Shown: in pieces, positions 9,396 through 18,413 of the stretch
Layout of the letters: every line of letters begins with the position of its first letter
Position numbering within the stretch: position 1 is the first letter of the stretch
Assembly: GCF_000160535.1 (NCBI RefSeq)
Contig: NZ_GG704781.1
Location: 890,582 to 954,581 of the forward strand
Length of the DNA: 64,000 nucleotides
Origin: Hallella bergensis DSM 17361
GTDB taxonomy: Bacteria; Bacteroidota; Bacteroidia; Bacteroidales; Bacteroidaceae
Direction: 5' to 3'
Translations under genes and position numbers: made by a program
Notes under the pieces: generated by a model
Database searches by the model: none
Seen by the model: the letters and a program-made list of their open reading frames with translations, nothing else
What the model was told of the DNA's origin: nothing

Positions 9396-10925
9396 TTAGC
9401 AAAGTCCCATATCTTTCGCTTTTTTCGTCAAAAGCTGCATCAATGGTTCCCGTTCATTAGGCACCACATTGTCGAGTACGGCGTTTTTTAGGGTTTGTTT
9501 CAATATTCCCACTTCGCGCGAAGGCTTGAGGTTGAACATCTGCATGATTTCATTACCATCGATGCAGGGTTGCAGTTCCCGAACAAAATCTTTCTTCCTG
9601 AGGTCGGCTATCTTCTCCCGCACAAGCCTGAAGTTCTCGAGGAACCGCTGTTTCTTCACCCGATTCTTGCTCGTGATATCAGCTTCGCAGAGCATCATGA
9701 GGTCGTCCACGTCGTTTCCGGCATCGTTCACCAATCGCCGCACGGCGCTGTCAGTCACATCCTCGTCGGCAATGGCAATGGGTCGCATGTGCAGATCCAC
9801 GAGTTTTTGCACATATTTCATCTTCGCGTCCATCGGCAATTTGAGACGTCGAAAAATGCCCGGCACCATCTTGGAGCCCACATAGTTGTGGTTGTGGAAA
9901 GTCCATCCAGCCGCATGATCCCAACGTTTGGTTTTGGTCTTGCCGACATCATGAAGCAAGGTGCCCCAGCGCAGCCACAGTTGGTTGGCTTGCAGATGTT
10001 CCAAATCGGCCTGCAGGTCTTGGGCCTCCTTGCTATCCGGGGCGTGTTGTGCCAACTCCTTGTTGATTCGCTCCATGCGTTGTTGCTGTGCCTGGCACAG
10101 ATTGTCCACCACCTCAAGCGTGTGGTAGAAGTTGTTTTTGTGAGCACGTCCGTTTTTGGTCTCCACAACGTCGAGTGCAGTCAGCTCCGGCAAGATGAGG
10201 GCAAGCAGTCCACAACGCTGCAAGTCTACAAAACCGCGGCTCGGCTGGTCGGATAGCATGATTTTGTTGAGTTCTGTGTTGATGCGCTCGCCGCTGATAA
10301 TCTTGATGCGTTCAGCATTTCGTTCCAAAGCTTCGAAAGTCTCGTCCTCAATATAAAACTTCAGCTGGGTGGCAAAACGCACACACCGCATCATGCGTAG
10401 CGGGTCGTCTGAGAACGTGATATCGGGGTCGAGCGGTGTGCGGATGATGCCGTCTTCCATGTCGGCAAGCCCGTCGAACGGGTCCACCAATTCGCCAAAC
10501 CGCTCCCTGTTCAGGCATACGGCCATGGCGTTGATGGTGAAATCGCGCCGGTTTTGGTCGTCCTCGAGCGTGCCGTCTTCCACATGAGGCTTGCGGCTGT
10601 CGTGGCTGTAGCTCTCCTTGCGCGCGCCCACAAATTCGACCTCTATTCCGCGGAACTTCACCTGAGCTGTGCCGAAGTTGCGAAAAACAGTTAGGTGTGC
10701 CTTTCCGCCTAAGAGTTGCCGGAGTTTTGTGGCCACTTCAATGCCACTCCCAACCACCACGACATCAATGTCATCGGAGGGCCGTTGGAGAAACAGGTCG
10801 CGTACGTAGCCTCCAACCACATAGCATTCCATGCTGAGGCTGTCGGCTGCATCGCCTATTTTGTGAAATATATCTTTATCGAGAAGCCTTGCTAAATCGT
10901 CGTTGCTGAGTTGTCGCATAATCAT
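9396..10925 (-). CDS. CCA tRNA nucleotidyltransferase with HD domain
   Basis: Adds or repairs the 3' CCA of tRNAs in the cytoplasm. The nucleotidyltransferase head has GGYVRDLFLQRPSDDIDVVV (about residues 37-56) with the metal-binding Asp-x-Asp, followed by the RRDFTINAM and PLRMMRCVRFA motifs that bind the incoming nucleotide. An HD-type phosphohydrolase domain sits in the C-terminal half (NNFYHTLEVVDNL, LLHDVGKTKTKRWD, FHNHNYVGS). The three tRNAs in this window appear to lack an encoded CCA, which fits the need for this enzyme. A second ATG lies two codons in, at 10919. It is divergent from the lipoprotein gene that follows, with a promoter-like TATCTTTGC at 10948-10956. Confidence 0.95.
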   Translation of the reverse strand: MIMRQLSNDDLARLLDKDIFHKIGDAADSLSMECYVVGGYVRDLFLQRPSDDIDVVVVGSGIEVATKLRQLLGGKAHLTVFRNFGTAQVKFRGIEVEFVGARKESYSHDSRKPHVEDGTLEDDQNRRDFTINAMAVCLNRERFGELVDPFDGLADMEDGIIRTPLDPDITFSDDPLRMMRCVRFATQLKFYIEDETFEALERNAERIKIISGERINTELNKIMLSDQPSRGFVDLQRCGLLALILPELTALDVVETKNGRAHKNNFYHTLEVVDNLCQAQQQRMERINKELAQHAPDSKEAQDLQADLEHLQANQLWLRWGTLLHDVGKTKTKRWDHAAGWTFHNHNYVGSKMVPGIFRRLKLPMDAKMKYVQKLVDLHMRPIAIADEDVTDSAVRRLVNDAGNDVDDLMMLCEADITSKNRVKKQRFLENFRLVREKIADLRKKDFVRELQPCIDGNEIMQMFNLKPSREVGILKQTLKNAVLDNVVPNEREPLMQLLTKKAKDMGLC

Positions 10926-10947
10926 TTGGATACATCCTGAAAGATTT

Positions 10948-10956
10948 GCAAAGATA
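10948..10956 (-). promoter_or_regulatory. Promoter -7 element of the CCA-enzyme gene
   Basis: TATCTTTGC on the minus strand, a full match to TAnnTTTG, 23 bases upstream of the ATG. It forms a divergent pair with the element at 11002-11009. Confidence 0.55.
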
Positions 10957-11001
10957 CGAAAAATATTGCATAACAGGGGGTGGCGGATTCAAATTTTTCA
11001 T

Positions 11002-11009
11002 TATCTTTG
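11002..11009 (+). promoter_or_regulatory. Promoter -7 element of the lipoprotein gene
   Basis: TATCTTTG ends only five bases before the ATG at 11015. The transcript would have almost no 5' leader. Confidence 0.5.
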
Positions 11010-11014
11010 TGTTC

Positions 11015-11422
11015 ATGAAAAAGTTTTTCATTCTGTTTTTTGCAGTAGCCGGCTTGGTGTCCTGCAAGCCTTCGGCCGACGAGAAGGCCGCCCCCGCGAT
11101 GCAGGCAATAGACTCGCTGTACCAACGCAGGGAGTATCAGAAAACCCTGAATGCCATCAGAGAACTCCGCGAAAACCACCCCAAGGCGGTGGAATCGCGC
11201 AAACGTGCCCTGAAATTGTGGCAGGAGGCCTCACTCAAGATGACGCAGGAAGATATTGCCCGAACCGACTCGGCTCTGCAAGCCGCCAACAAGACGTTTG
11301 ATGCCGCCACAAATATCGGGGAGCGCAACCGCTTGGGCGTTAGGCGCGACTCGCTGCAAGTGCGCTATGACGCGCTGTGCGGAACGGTGCGGGTGATCCA
11401 CAGGCGGCAGAAGGAGCTTTAG
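11015..11422 (+). CDS. Small predicted lipoprotein, unknown function
   Basis: 135 residues with a clear lipoprotein signal, MKKFFILFFAVAGLVSC, and lipidation expected at Cys17. An ATG further upstream (10946) would place 23 unnatural residues before the signal and overlap the promoter, so I chose 11015. The rest is charged and largely helical, with an arginine/lysine-rich repeat-like stretch (ENHPKAVESRKRALKLWQE) and coiled-coil character around 90-125. I recognise no domain. It lies divergent from the CCA-enzyme gene and is followed by 550 bases without a gene. Confidence 0.75.
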   Translation: MKKFFILFFAVAGLVSCKPSADEKAAPAMQAIDSLYQRREYQKTLNAIRELRENHPKAVESRKRALKLWQEASLKMTQEDIARTDSALQAANKTFDAATNIGERNRLGVRRDSLQVRYDALCGTVRVIHRRQKEL

Positions 11423-11449
11423 CAATTGCCCTTCGAACATAGCGTTGAA

Positions 11450-11900
11450 ATATTCTTACAAACACCCTCGTAATTTTGGCGAATTTGAAACCAACAGCTT
11501 TGGATTTTCAAATACGCCAAAATAGCAGCATTTTCGTAACCAATTGATGCACAGTTGGTTGGAAAAATAAGGCTTTATGGGATGATTTTCAGGCTCGAAA
11601 ATTGGGTGCGGTTACTATCGAATGGCATCACGATCAAGACTCAAACATATGGCAACTAAGCCTTCCACGCGTCGCGACTAAGGCCTAACCGTAGTGTCAA
11701 AGGGGCTTTAAGGCAACCGGCTTATTCACAAAAGACGAAAAGTTGGCCTTTTTAACAGCCGGCGACGGACTTACGGCTTCTGGAACAAGAAATTCGGAAG
11801 CACCGTTTTTGGTATAGAAATTTTGACAAAATCAGCTCGTCTTCCCAGTAAACCTGTGCACAACCGTGAGGACCAGAATCGAAACATGGCAAAGGGGTTC
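11450..11900 (+). repeat. Dispersed intergenic element, copy B
   Basis: This fills most of the gene-free gap 11423-11973. The core ttacaaacaccc (11456-11467), continuing into taattttggcgaatttgaaa, matches copy A. About 170-220 bases later come gatcaagactcaaac and gactaaggcctaacc, the counterparts of the later block in copy A. No reading frame looks real. Confidence 0.5.
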
Positions 11901-11957
11901 CAGGGCGGAACCTTTATTTTTTTCATGATGCAATGTGCGATTTACAATAAAATTCGC

Positions 11958-11966
11958 TAACTTTGC
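11958..11966 (+). promoter_or_regulatory. Promoter -7 element of the DUF1599 gene
   Basis: TAACTTTGC ends seven bases before the ATG at 11974, so the transcript is predicted to be leaderless or nearly so. Confidence 0.55.
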
Positions 11967-11973
11967 ATATGTT

Positions 11974-12516
11974 ATGGCTAAACCAAATACAGATCAGCAG
12001 TTCAAGGACGTGATGGCAGAATGCCGGGAGCTTTTTGCCAAGAAACTTCATGACTATGGAGCCTCTTGGCGTATCCTGCGCCCATCGTCGCTCACCGACC
12101 AGCTATTCATCAAGGCCAAGCGCATACGCTCGCTCGAGATAACGGGAAAGTCGCTTGTGGGCGAGGGTATCCGACCTGAGTTTGTGGCACTGGTCAATTA
12201 TGGCATCGTGGGACTCATCCAGCTGGAACGCGGCTTTGCCGACACGGTGGATGTGACCGTGGATCAGGCCCTGACACTGTATGACGGTCATGCCAAGACT
12301 GCCTACGAACTGATGACCAAGAAGAACCACGACTATGGCGAGGCTTGGCGATCAATGCGCGTGAGCAGCTATACCGACCTGATACTGACCAAGATAGAAC
12401 GAATAAAGGAGTTGGAAGACCTCGGTGGCGACGCCTTGGTGTCGGAAGGGGTGGATGCCAATTACCTCGACATCATCAACTATGCGGTGTTCGGATGCAT
12501 TAGGCTGAAAGAATAG
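11974..12516 (+). CDS. DUF1599 domain protein
   Basis: 180 residues. It holds two copies of one unit: FAKKLHDYGASWRILRPSS followed by LTDQLFIKAKRIRSLE (about 20-55), and MTKKNHDYGEAWRSMRVSS followed by YTDLILTKIERIKELE (about 110-145). The HDYG-x-W-R core is the hallmark of DUF1599, a family sometimes linked to nucleotide modification. The biochemical role is not established. The start at 11974 follows a promoter box by seven bases. The frame extends 13 codons upstream into promoter sequence, which I reject. It heads a forward block (DoxX-like protein, tpiA, SPOR protein, folE) that I recall as a recurrent gene order in Bacteroides. Confidence 0.85.
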   Translation: MAKPNTDQQFKDVMAECRELFAKKLHDYGASWRILRPSSLTDQLFIKAKRIRSLEITGKSLVGEGIRPEFVALVNYGIVGLIQLERGFADTVDVTVDQALTLYDGHAKTAYELMTKKNHDYGEAWRSMRVSSYTDLILTKIERIKELEDLGGDALVSEGVDANYLDIINYAVFGCIRLKE

Positions 12517-12573
12517 GTAGACCATGAGCCATAGCCTCTACGGAATCAACAGAAAATGAAAGACCGGTTGTAG

Positions 12574-14004
12574 ATGGACAACAAGGATACACAACAAAGA
12601 CAAAACCCAGAACAGCAACAGGAATCGCAGGCAACAGTTGGCGGGCAGAATAGCCGCAATGGCAGGCCAAGCAACGGCAGGCGGCGGCTCACGAAGCTCG
12701 CCGTGAACGTGTGCCGATTTGTCCTGGGTGTGGTTTTTGTGCTTTCGGGCTATGTGAAAGCTGTCGACCCACTGGGAACTCAATATAAAATACAAGATTA
12801 CCTGACAGCACTTGACCTTAACAGCATGGTGCCCGACTTTGTAACGCTGGGCACTTCGGTGTTGCTCTCGGCATTAGAGTTCTCGCTGGGCATCTTCATG
12901 CTGTTTGCTATACGCCGCCGACTGGTCTCCAAGCTGACACTGCTGTTCATGGGGGTGATGACACTGATCACGATATGGATAGCCGTGGCCAATCCCGTGA
13001 GCGACTGCGGATGTTTTGGCGACTTCATTGTGTTGTCGAACATAGAGACGCTGCTCAAGAACGTGGTGCTCTTGGCGTGTGCCGTGGTACTGTGGAAATA
13101 CCCCTTGAGCATGTATCGGTTCATATCAAGGTCCAACCAGTGGATTGCCTTCAACTTCACGGTGCTGTTCATCATCGCGACGAGTGTCTACAGCCTCTAC
13201 AAGCTGCCGATATTCGATTTCCGCCCCTATCATGTGGGGGCAAATATCCCCGAGAGTATGGAGATTCCCGAGGATGCGGAGCAGCCACAGTTTGAGACAA
13301 CATTTGTGATGGAGAAAAACGGCGAGCGCCGGGAGTTTTCGCTGGAAAACTATCCTGACTCCACATGGCAGTTTGTTGACGCGAAGACCGTGCAGACCAA
13401 GGAAGGATATGTGCCGACCATCCATGATTTTTCGATACAGACACTCGATGGCGACGACATCACCGAAGAGGTGCTCGCGCGCAAGGGTTATTTGTTCCTG
13501 CTCATATCCCCCCACCTGGGAAGAGCCAGCGATACCAATTTCGGCGACATCGACCAAATTTACGAGTATGCACAGGATGAAAAGGTGGCCTTCTACTGCC
13601 TCACGGCATCGGGCAAAGAGGAAATAGAACATTGGGAAAACCTCACCGGGGCAGAATATCCTTTCTGCCAGACCGATGAGACCACGCTGAAAACCATCAT
13701 CAGGAGCAATCCGGGACTGCTGTTGCTCAAGGACGGCACTATCATTCGGAAGTGGAGCCACAACGAGCTGCCCAAGAGCAGCGAGCTGACAGCACAGCTT
13801 GGCACACTGAAGATAGGGCAGATGTCTGACGACACGGTGGGCAAGACGCTTGCAAAGGTTTTTCTGTGGTTCTTCCTGCCCCTCATTCTTCTCACTCTGG
13901 CCGACCGCACGTGGGACTGGAGTATGCGGCTGAGGCGTAAGACCCGGCTACTAAGTATGAGAAAGCAGAAAAAAGATGCAGACGAGGAAGAGATTCGTCA
14001 ATAA
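12574..14004 (+). CDS. DoxX-family membrane protein with thioredoxin-like C-terminal domain (BT_3928 family)
   Basis: 476 residues. About 45 hydrophilic residues rich in Gln and Asn are followed by four membrane helices of the DoxX/MauE type (FVLGVVFVLSGYVKAVDPLG, then helices near 85-105, 115-135 and 150-165) with SDCGCFGDF between helices, and another helix near 190-210. The region from about 285 to 430 resembles a peroxiredoxin/thioredoxin fold (FSIQTLDGDD, YLFLLISPHL, NPGLLLLKDGTIIRKW) but has no CxxC pair. A last helix and a basic tail follow. The CGC motif could serve redox chemistry at the membrane. Function is unknown. It sits 57 bases after the DUF1599 gene and 31 before tpiA. Confidence 0.85.
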   Translation: MDNKDTQQRQNPEQQQESQATVGGQNSRNGRPSNGRRRLTKLAVNVCRFVLGVVFVLSGYVKAVDPLGTQYKIQDYLTALDLNSMVPDFVTLGTSVLLSALEFSLGIFMLFAIRRRLVSKLTLLFMGVMTLITIWIAVANPVSDCGCFGDFIVLSNIETLLKNVVLLACAVVLWKYPLSMYRFISRSNQWIAFNFTVLFIIATSVYSLYKLPIFDFRPYHVGANIPESMEIPEDAEQPQFETTFVMEKNGERREFSLENYPDSTWQFVDAKTVQTKEGYVPTIHDFSIQTLDGDDITEEVLARKGYLFLLISPHLGRASDTNFGDIDQIYEYAQDEKVAFYCLTASGKEEIEHWENLTGAEYPFCQTDETTLKTIIRSNPGLLLLKDGTIIRKWSHNELPKSSELTAQLGTLKIGQMSDDTVGKTLAKVFLWFFLPLILLTLADRTWDWSMRLRRKTRLLSMRKQKKDADEEEIRQ

Positions 14005-14035
14005 TGATAGATAACGTTTAACAATTAAAAAATAG

Positions 14036-14800
14036 ATGATGAGAAAGAAAATTGTAGCAGGCAACTGGAAAATGAACCTGAACCTGCAGGAAGGTGTGGC
14101 ACTGGCCAAGGAAATCAATGACATGCTTGCAACCGACAAGCCAAACTGCGACGTGGTAGTCTGCACGCCGTTTATCCATCTGGCCAAGGTGGCCGATGAG
14201 CTTGATCAGAGCGTGGTGGGACTGGGTGCCGAAAACTGTGCCGATAAGGAAAAGGGTGCCTATACGGGCGAGGTTTCTGCCGCCATGGTGAAGTCTACCG
14301 GTGCTCAGTATGTCATCCTCGGCCATTCAGAGCGTCGCCAATATTATGGTGAGACAGCCGAAATCCTGAAGGAGAAGGTGCAAATGGCTCTGGCCAATGG
14401 TCTGAAAATAATCTTCTGCTGTGGCGAGACGCTGGAGGAGCGTGAGGCCAACAAGCAAAACGAGGTGGTGAAGGCTGAGTTGGAAGGTTCTGTGTTTAAT
14501 CTCTCTGAAGACGAATGGAAGAACATTATCCTGGCATACGAACCCATCTGGGCTATCGGTACAGGCAAGACTGCCACTTCGGATCAAGCCGAGGAGATGC
14601 TGGCCTATATCCGCTCGATTGTAGCTGAGAAGTATGGCAAGGATGTTGCCGAGGAAACTTCTATCCTCTATGGCGGTAGCTGCAAGGCAAGCAATGCCCC
14701 CGAACTTTTTGCCAAGCCCAATATTGACGGAGGATTGATTGGCGGAGCCTCTCTGAAGGCTGCCGACTTCAAGGGTATCATCGACGCCTGGAAGAAGTAA
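14036..14800 (+). CDS. tpiA: Triosephosphate isomerase
   Basis: Interconverts dihydroxyacetone phosphate and glyceraldehyde 3-phosphate in glycolysis, as a cytoplasmic TIM-barrel dimer. The 254 residues carry the substrate-binding start GNWKMN, the catalytic histidine in ILGHSERR, the catalytic glutamate in [13 protein letters not shown], and the phosphate-gripping C-terminal segments YGGSCKASN and GLIGGASL. Two consecutive ATGs (14036 and 14039) could start it. The second gives the more usual [13 protein letters not shown]. Confidence 0.98.
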   Translation: MMRKKIVAGNWKMNLNLQEGVALAKEINDMLATDKPNCDVVVCTPFIHLAKVADELDQSVVGLGAENCADKEKGAYTGEVSAAMVKSTGAQYVILGHSERRQYYGETAEILKEKVQMALANGLKIIFCCGETLEEREANKQNEVVKAELEGSVFNLSEDEWKNIILAYEPIWAIGTGKTATSDQAEEMLAYIRSIVAEKYGKDVAEETSILYGGSCKASNAPELFAKPNIDGGLIGGASLKAADFKGIIDAWKK

Positions 14801-14831
14801 CCCTTCGTGATAGCGTTGAACATAGAACAAG

Positions 14832-14901
14832 GAGCATGACGCCCTCCCGCTCTTCCCGTCACATGACATGCGTATGTCGGGAAGCGGGAGAGTGAATGCT
14901 C
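14832..14901 (+). terminator. Large stem-loop after tpiA
   Basis: gagcat (14832-14837) and ctcccgc-ttcccg (14844-14858, with a 2-base bulge) pair with cgggaagcgggag (14878-14890) and atgctc (14896-14901). There is no T-run. Two short related blocks, at 14801-14820 and about 14911-14930, flank it. Confidence 0.45.
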
Positions 14902-14981
14902 GGTGTTCGAGTTCGGAAACATAGCGGTGAAAATGACATGTCATTGCGTCTTTAAAATCAATGACCAGAGTTCAAGATACA

Positions 14982-15662
14982 ATGAGTAGAAAGAAATTAG
15001 CAGCATTTGCCATGATCGTCCTGTGCCCCCTGATCAGTGTCCGGGCACAGAACTATATGAATCACCTGAGGCAGGACAAAACCGGGAAAGGGAGTGTAAC
15101 CGTTACGCAAAGCAAGGCCATTGATGACCTTGTGGATGGCAAGGGTCTGTCGCCCGTCGGTTCAGCTGCGAAAAAGCCTGATGTCAGGACAAATGAAACG
15201 AAGAAATCCCGGACGGATGCCCTGACCGCCGGTAAAACCCCTGCAGAGCTGACCAACACTCATTCGGTGGCGGCTAAGGCCGAAGCAGCCCGCAAGGAGG
15301 CTGAAACTCGGATGCGGGAGACTGAAAAGAATGAAAGAAACGAAACTGAGATAGAGGCTCCCGTGGCCGACATGCGCAAGAAAGTGATGCGCCGTAGCCG
15401 AAAGGTGCCGGGCTATCGGGTACAGGCATTTGCCGGAGGCAACACCCGCAACGACAAGCAGAGGGCTCAGCAGGTGGGCAATGCCATTAAAATGAGGTAT
15501 CCCGAACAGCCTGTATATGTGCATTTCTATTCGCCAAGGTGGATATGCCGCGTCGGAAACTTCAGAGCCTATCAGGAGGCACAGCAGTTCTTGAAGCAGG
15601 TGAAGGCAATGGGATATGGTGCCGCGACGATAGTCAAGGGCCAGATCACAGTACAGTATTAA
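14982..15662 (+). CDS. Exported SPOR-domain protein
   Basis: 226 residues with a signal peptide (MSRKKLAAFAMIVLCPLISV, cleavage after RA). A low-complexity charged middle runs to about residue 130 and is rich in Lys, Glu, Ala and Thr. The last 80 residues are a SPOR domain (GYRVQAFAGGNTRNDKQRAQ, WICRVGNFRAYQEAQQFL), the fold that binds denuded glycan strands of peptidoglycan at division sites. An in-frame ATG at 14961 would add seven residues before the signal, so 14982 is preferred. It lies between tpiA and folE. Confidence 0.85.
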   Translation: MSRKKLAAFAMIVLCPLISVRAQNYMNHLRQDKTGKGSVTVTQSKAIDDLVDGKGLSPVGSAAKKPDVRTNETKKSRTDALTAGKTPAELTNTHSVAAKAEAARKEAETRMRETEKNERNETEIEAPVADMRKKVMRRSRKVPGYRVQAFAGGNTRNDKQRAQQVGNAIKMRYPEQPVYVHFYSPRWICRVGNFRAYQEAQQFLKQVKAMGYGAATIVKGQITVQY

Positions 15663-15727
15663 CATGCCACAGCAAATGGCAGACAACACAATACATTATA
15701 TATCATACATCAATCACCATATAGCAG

Positions 15728-16309
15728 ATGAATCCTGAAACAGAATTCCGTGAAGGATTAGACGAACTGGCAGTTCATTACAAGGAGGTTTTAAGACTTT
15801 TGGGCGAAGACCCGGAGCGCGAGGGGCTTGTGAAAACGCCGCTGCGCATGGCCAAAGCCATGCAAACACTGACTCGTGGTTATCATCAGGATGCGCACAA
15901 AGTGCTGACAGATGCACTGTTCAAGGAGGATTACAACCAGATGGTGATTGTGAAAGACATCGGTTTTTATTCTATGTGCGAGCATCATCTGCTGCCATTT
16001 TATGGCAAAGTGCATGTGGCTTATATTCCCAATGGGTATATTACGGGGCTTAGCAAGATAGCCCGCGTGGTGGACATCTTTACCCATAGGCTGCAGGTTC
16101 AGGAGCGGCTTACCCAGCAAATCAAAGATTGCATACAGGAAACACTAAAACCCCTCGGGGTGATGGTGGTGATCGAGGCGCAGCATTTGTGCATGCAGAT
16201 GCGTGGTGTGGAAAAGCAAAACTCCATAACAACTACGTCTGATTTCAGCGGAGCATTCAAACAGGCCGTGACTCGCGCGGAATTTATGAACCTAATACAT
16301 CAAAAATAA
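15728..16309 (+). CDS. folE: GTP cyclohydrolase I
   Basis: Converts GTP to dihydroneopterin triphosphate, the first step toward folate, in the cytoplasm. The 193 residues carry the zinc and substrate signatures: [13 protein letters not shown] with zinc Cys and His residues, the second zinc cysteine in [12 protein letters not shown], and the C-terminal [10 protein letters not shown]. It is therefore the zinc-dependent type IA enzyme. It starts 65 bases after the SPOR gene and ends three bases before the next gene, which suggests co-transcription. Confidence 0.97.
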   Translation: MNPETEFREGLDELAVHYKEVLRLLGEDPEREGLVKTPLRMAKAMQTLTRGYHQDAHKVLTDALFKEDYNQMVIVKDIGFYSMCEHHLLPFYGKVHVAYIPNGYITGLSKIARVVDIFTHRLQVQERLTQQIKDCIQETLKPLGVMVVIEAQHLCMQMRGVEKQNSITTTSDFSGAFKQAVTRAEFMNLIHQK

Positions 16310-16312
16310 GAC

Positions 16313-16915
16313 ATGAAGAGAATTCTAACCATCTTTTTGTTCGTTGCAGTAGTGTGTGGCATGAGCTCATGCCTGAACAGTGACGACAACGAAAAGGAGC
16401 TGACGCAGGAGCAAATGCGTGCGGCCATGAATGAGTTAAGTGGTACATATGAAGGTTATATGGTGTATGCATCAAACCTGATAGACGTACCCGACACAGT
16501 GAAAAACATGCAATGGACAATAGACTCCGTGCTGACGATCAAGGCTTTCCCACTAAGCGTTTTGGCCAAAAGCCTATCTGCATCGGCTGACGACACCTTT
16601 AAGGCAGACGTGAAAGCTCTGTCCGAAAAGGATTTGAAGTGCTACTTGGGCTTCTACGATGTGGGGGAGAAAGGCCATACCATGAACGTGGTTCCACTTG
16701 CATTGGAGTTTAGTGCAAGGACAGGCGACAAGGCCCGCAACTGCAAGGTGCTGTTCCTAAGTCATAATGACAAATCTGTTGCGATTTATCAGAAGTCAAG
16801 CAAGCACTTTGAATTCATGATGAACACGTATGGACTTTACCTTGATGACGTCTTGCAGGACAACGGATTGTTCAACCGTACCTATTTTAAATTTGTGTCA
16901 ACCTCAAAGCATTAA
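16313..16915 (+). CDS. DUF4840-like predicted lipoprotein
   Basis: 200 residues beginning with a lipoprotein signal (MKRILTIFLFVAVVCGMSSC, Cys20). It is probably exported and membrane-anchored. The mature part begins with a helical stretch (TQEQMRAAMNELSGTYEGYM), followed by predicted beta strands, and resembles the Bacteroidetes-only DUF4840 lipoproteins. Function is unknown. It follows folE by three bases and precedes the exonuclease gene by four, so it sits inside an operon. Confidence 0.8.
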   Translation: MKRILTIFLFVAVVCGMSSCLNSDDNEKELTQEQMRAAMNELSGTYEGYMVYASNLIDVPDTVKNMQWTIDSVLTIKAFPLSVLAKSLSASADDTFKADVKALSEKDLKCYLGFYDVGEKGHTMNVVPLALEFSARTGDKARNCKVLFLSHNDKSVAIYQKSSKHFEFMMNTYGLYLDDVLQDNGLFNRTYFKFVSTSKH

Positions 16916-16919
16916 GTCT

Positions 16920-17723
16920 ATGAAATTTGTTTCTTGGAACGTTAACGGTCTTCGAGCTTGTGTGAAACCCAAGGTCGATGCTGAGGGAAATGTGATCAGC
17001 AAAGGCTTTGAGGCATACTTTAATGAACTGGATGCCGACTTCTTCTGCTTGCAGGAGACCAAGATGCAGGCTGGACAGTTGGACCTGCAATTTAATGGAT
17101 ACCGGTCGTATTGGAACTATGCGGAGCGAAAAGGCTATAGCGGAACGGCTATTTATACCAAGCACGAGCCAATGAATGTAGCCTGTGGCATGGGTATCGA
17201 AGAACACGACAACGAGGGACGCGTGATAACACTGGAATACCCGGAGTTCTATCTCGTCAACGTCTATACACCGAACTCGCAGGAATCCCTGCCCGGTGAG
17301 GTGAAACCCAAGCGCTTGGGGTATCGGATGAAATGGGAGGAGGATTTCAGGGCATATATCAAAAGGCTGAATGAAACCAAGCCAGTTATCGTGTGTGGCG
17401 ACCTGAATGTAGCCCATCAGGAAATCGATATCAAGAATGCCAAGACCAATCGCAACAATGCGGGCTTCACTGATGAAGAACGCGAAAAGATGACCATTTT
17501 ACTTGACAATGGATTTATCGATACCTTCCGGACGATGTATCCTGAACAAGTAATCTACAGTTGGTGGAGCTACCGCTTTCGTGCCCGCGAGAGAAATACC
17601 GGGTGGCGCATCGACTATTTCCTCGTGTCAGAACGGTTGAGAAACCAGATTGTTGATGCAAGGATACATACAGAGATATATGGAAGTGATCATTGCCCGG
17701 TGGAACTGGAACTGAATCTGTAA
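16920..17723 (+). CDS. xth: Exodeoxyribonuclease III / AP endonuclease (ExoIII family)
   Basis: Cuts at abasic sites and trims 3' ends in base-excision repair. The 267 residues carry all family motifs: WNVNGLRAC at the start, the metal-binding glutamate in FCLQETKM, NVYTPNS, CGDLNVAH with the catalytic Asp and Asn, TGWRIDYFL, and GSDHCPVELEL with the catalytic Asp-His at the end. The frame extends 30 codons upstream into the previous gene, but ATG 16920 begins the conserved MKFVSWNVNG. It ends before a strong bidirectional terminator. Confidence 0.96.
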   Translation: MKFVSWNVNGLRACVKPKVDAEGNVISKGFEAYFNELDADFFCLQETKMQAGQLDLQFNGYRSYWNYAERKGYSGTAIYTKHEPMNVACGMGIEEHDNEGRVITLEYPEFYLVNVYTPNSQESLPGEVKPKRLGYRMKWEEDFRAYIKRLNETKPVIVCGDLNVAHQEIDIKNAKTNRNNAGFTDEEREKMTILLDNGFIDTFRTMYPEQVIYSWWSYRFRARERNTGWRIDYFLVSERLRNQIVDARIHTEIYGSDHCPVELELNL

Positions 17724-17763
17724 TGTTCCAGTGCATGGCCGGCAGGTCATTGGCCTGACAAGC

Positions 17764-17795
17764 AAAAGCCCGCGTTCTCACGAATGCGGGCTTTT
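17764..17795. terminator. Bidirectional intrinsic terminator
   Basis: aaaagcccgc (17764-17773) pairs perfectly with gcgggctttt (17786-17795) over a 12-base loop, with T- and A-rich flanks. It lies between the convergent exonuclease and YwqK-like genes and can serve both. Confidence 0.85.
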
Positions 17796-17826
17796 ATTCT
17801 TTGTTTAGTAGCGAATAATTGTATTG

Positions 17827-18339
17827 TTATTGTAAGAGAGAATTAATTTCCGAGAGCGGTCGCTTTTCCTGCGTGCCGTCCTGATTGGTCACCATGAAGT
17901 AGTCGAATCTCGACTTTCCACCGTGATAAGCAATGATTGCCACGCCTCCGCTGCGAAGTTGCAGGGTGAAATAGCCTTCACGCTTGCCGTTTACATATTT
18001 ACCATGGAGCTTTTCCTTCCCATTGACATAGTAGGTCGTTACTTTTCCATCGAGAATCGTATTCTTGTCATTACCCAAATCGATGAAACTATAACCGCCT
18101 TCTGCTTTCAATGTGCCGTCCATATAATAGTCTGTAAAGACATCTTCCTTGTCCATACCCTTGCCTTGAGAAAGTAAAAGGCGGTAGTAAGAAGCTTGTT
18201 TCGCATTCGTTACCGAGGTTTGGTCGGCTGCATAATAGATGGTATCAGCAACGATTGTTGCGTTTTCACTAACACGTTTGCGACCATAGCTTGAAACGGT
18301 CAGCAACAGCATAACTGAAATAAGAACAATATTTTTCAT
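17827..18339 (-). CDS. Exported protein with MORN/YwqK-like repeats
   Basis: 170 residues. The start at 18339 gives a signal peptide (MKNIVLISVMLLLTVSSYG). The mature part has repeated Y-x-x-G strands of the MORN/YwqK type: VFTDYYMDGTLKAEGGYSF, then KVTTYYVNGKEKLHGKYVNG and KREGYFTL. These repeats are widespread in exported Bacteroidetes proteins of unknown role. The YwqK antitoxin label attached to the family does not imply a toxin-antitoxin pair here, since there is no partner gene. The frame runs 25 codons further upstream through the promoter, and I do not accept that start. Confidence 0.75.
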   Translation of the reverse strand: MKNIVLISVMLLLTVSSYGRKRVSENATIVADTIYYAADQTSVTNAKQASYYRLLLSQGKGMDKEDVFTDYYMDGTLKAEGGYSFIDLGNDKNTILDGKVTTYYVNGKEKLHGKYVNGKREGYFTLQLRSGGVAIIAYHGGKSRFDYFMVTNQDGTQEKRPLSEINSLLQ

Positions 18340-18381
18340 TTTTATGTCCTCTTGTAATAAGTTGTTTAAATTAATTGTGCT

Positions 18382-18413
18382 GCAAAGGTACACATAATAT
18401 ATCGGCAAAACCA
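18382..18413 (-). promoter_or_regulatory. Promoter of the YwqK-like gene
   Basis: On the minus strand TACCTTTGC (18390-18382) is a good -7 box, and a TTG at 18413-18411 lies 20 bases upstream in the -33 position. The start codon is about 43 bases downstream. Confidence 0.6.

Noticed and set aside
17827..18339. Toxin-antitoxin system, because the family is often labelled YwqK antitoxin.
   Set aside because: The protein has a signal peptide and MORN-like repeats, and no toxin gene is adjacent.
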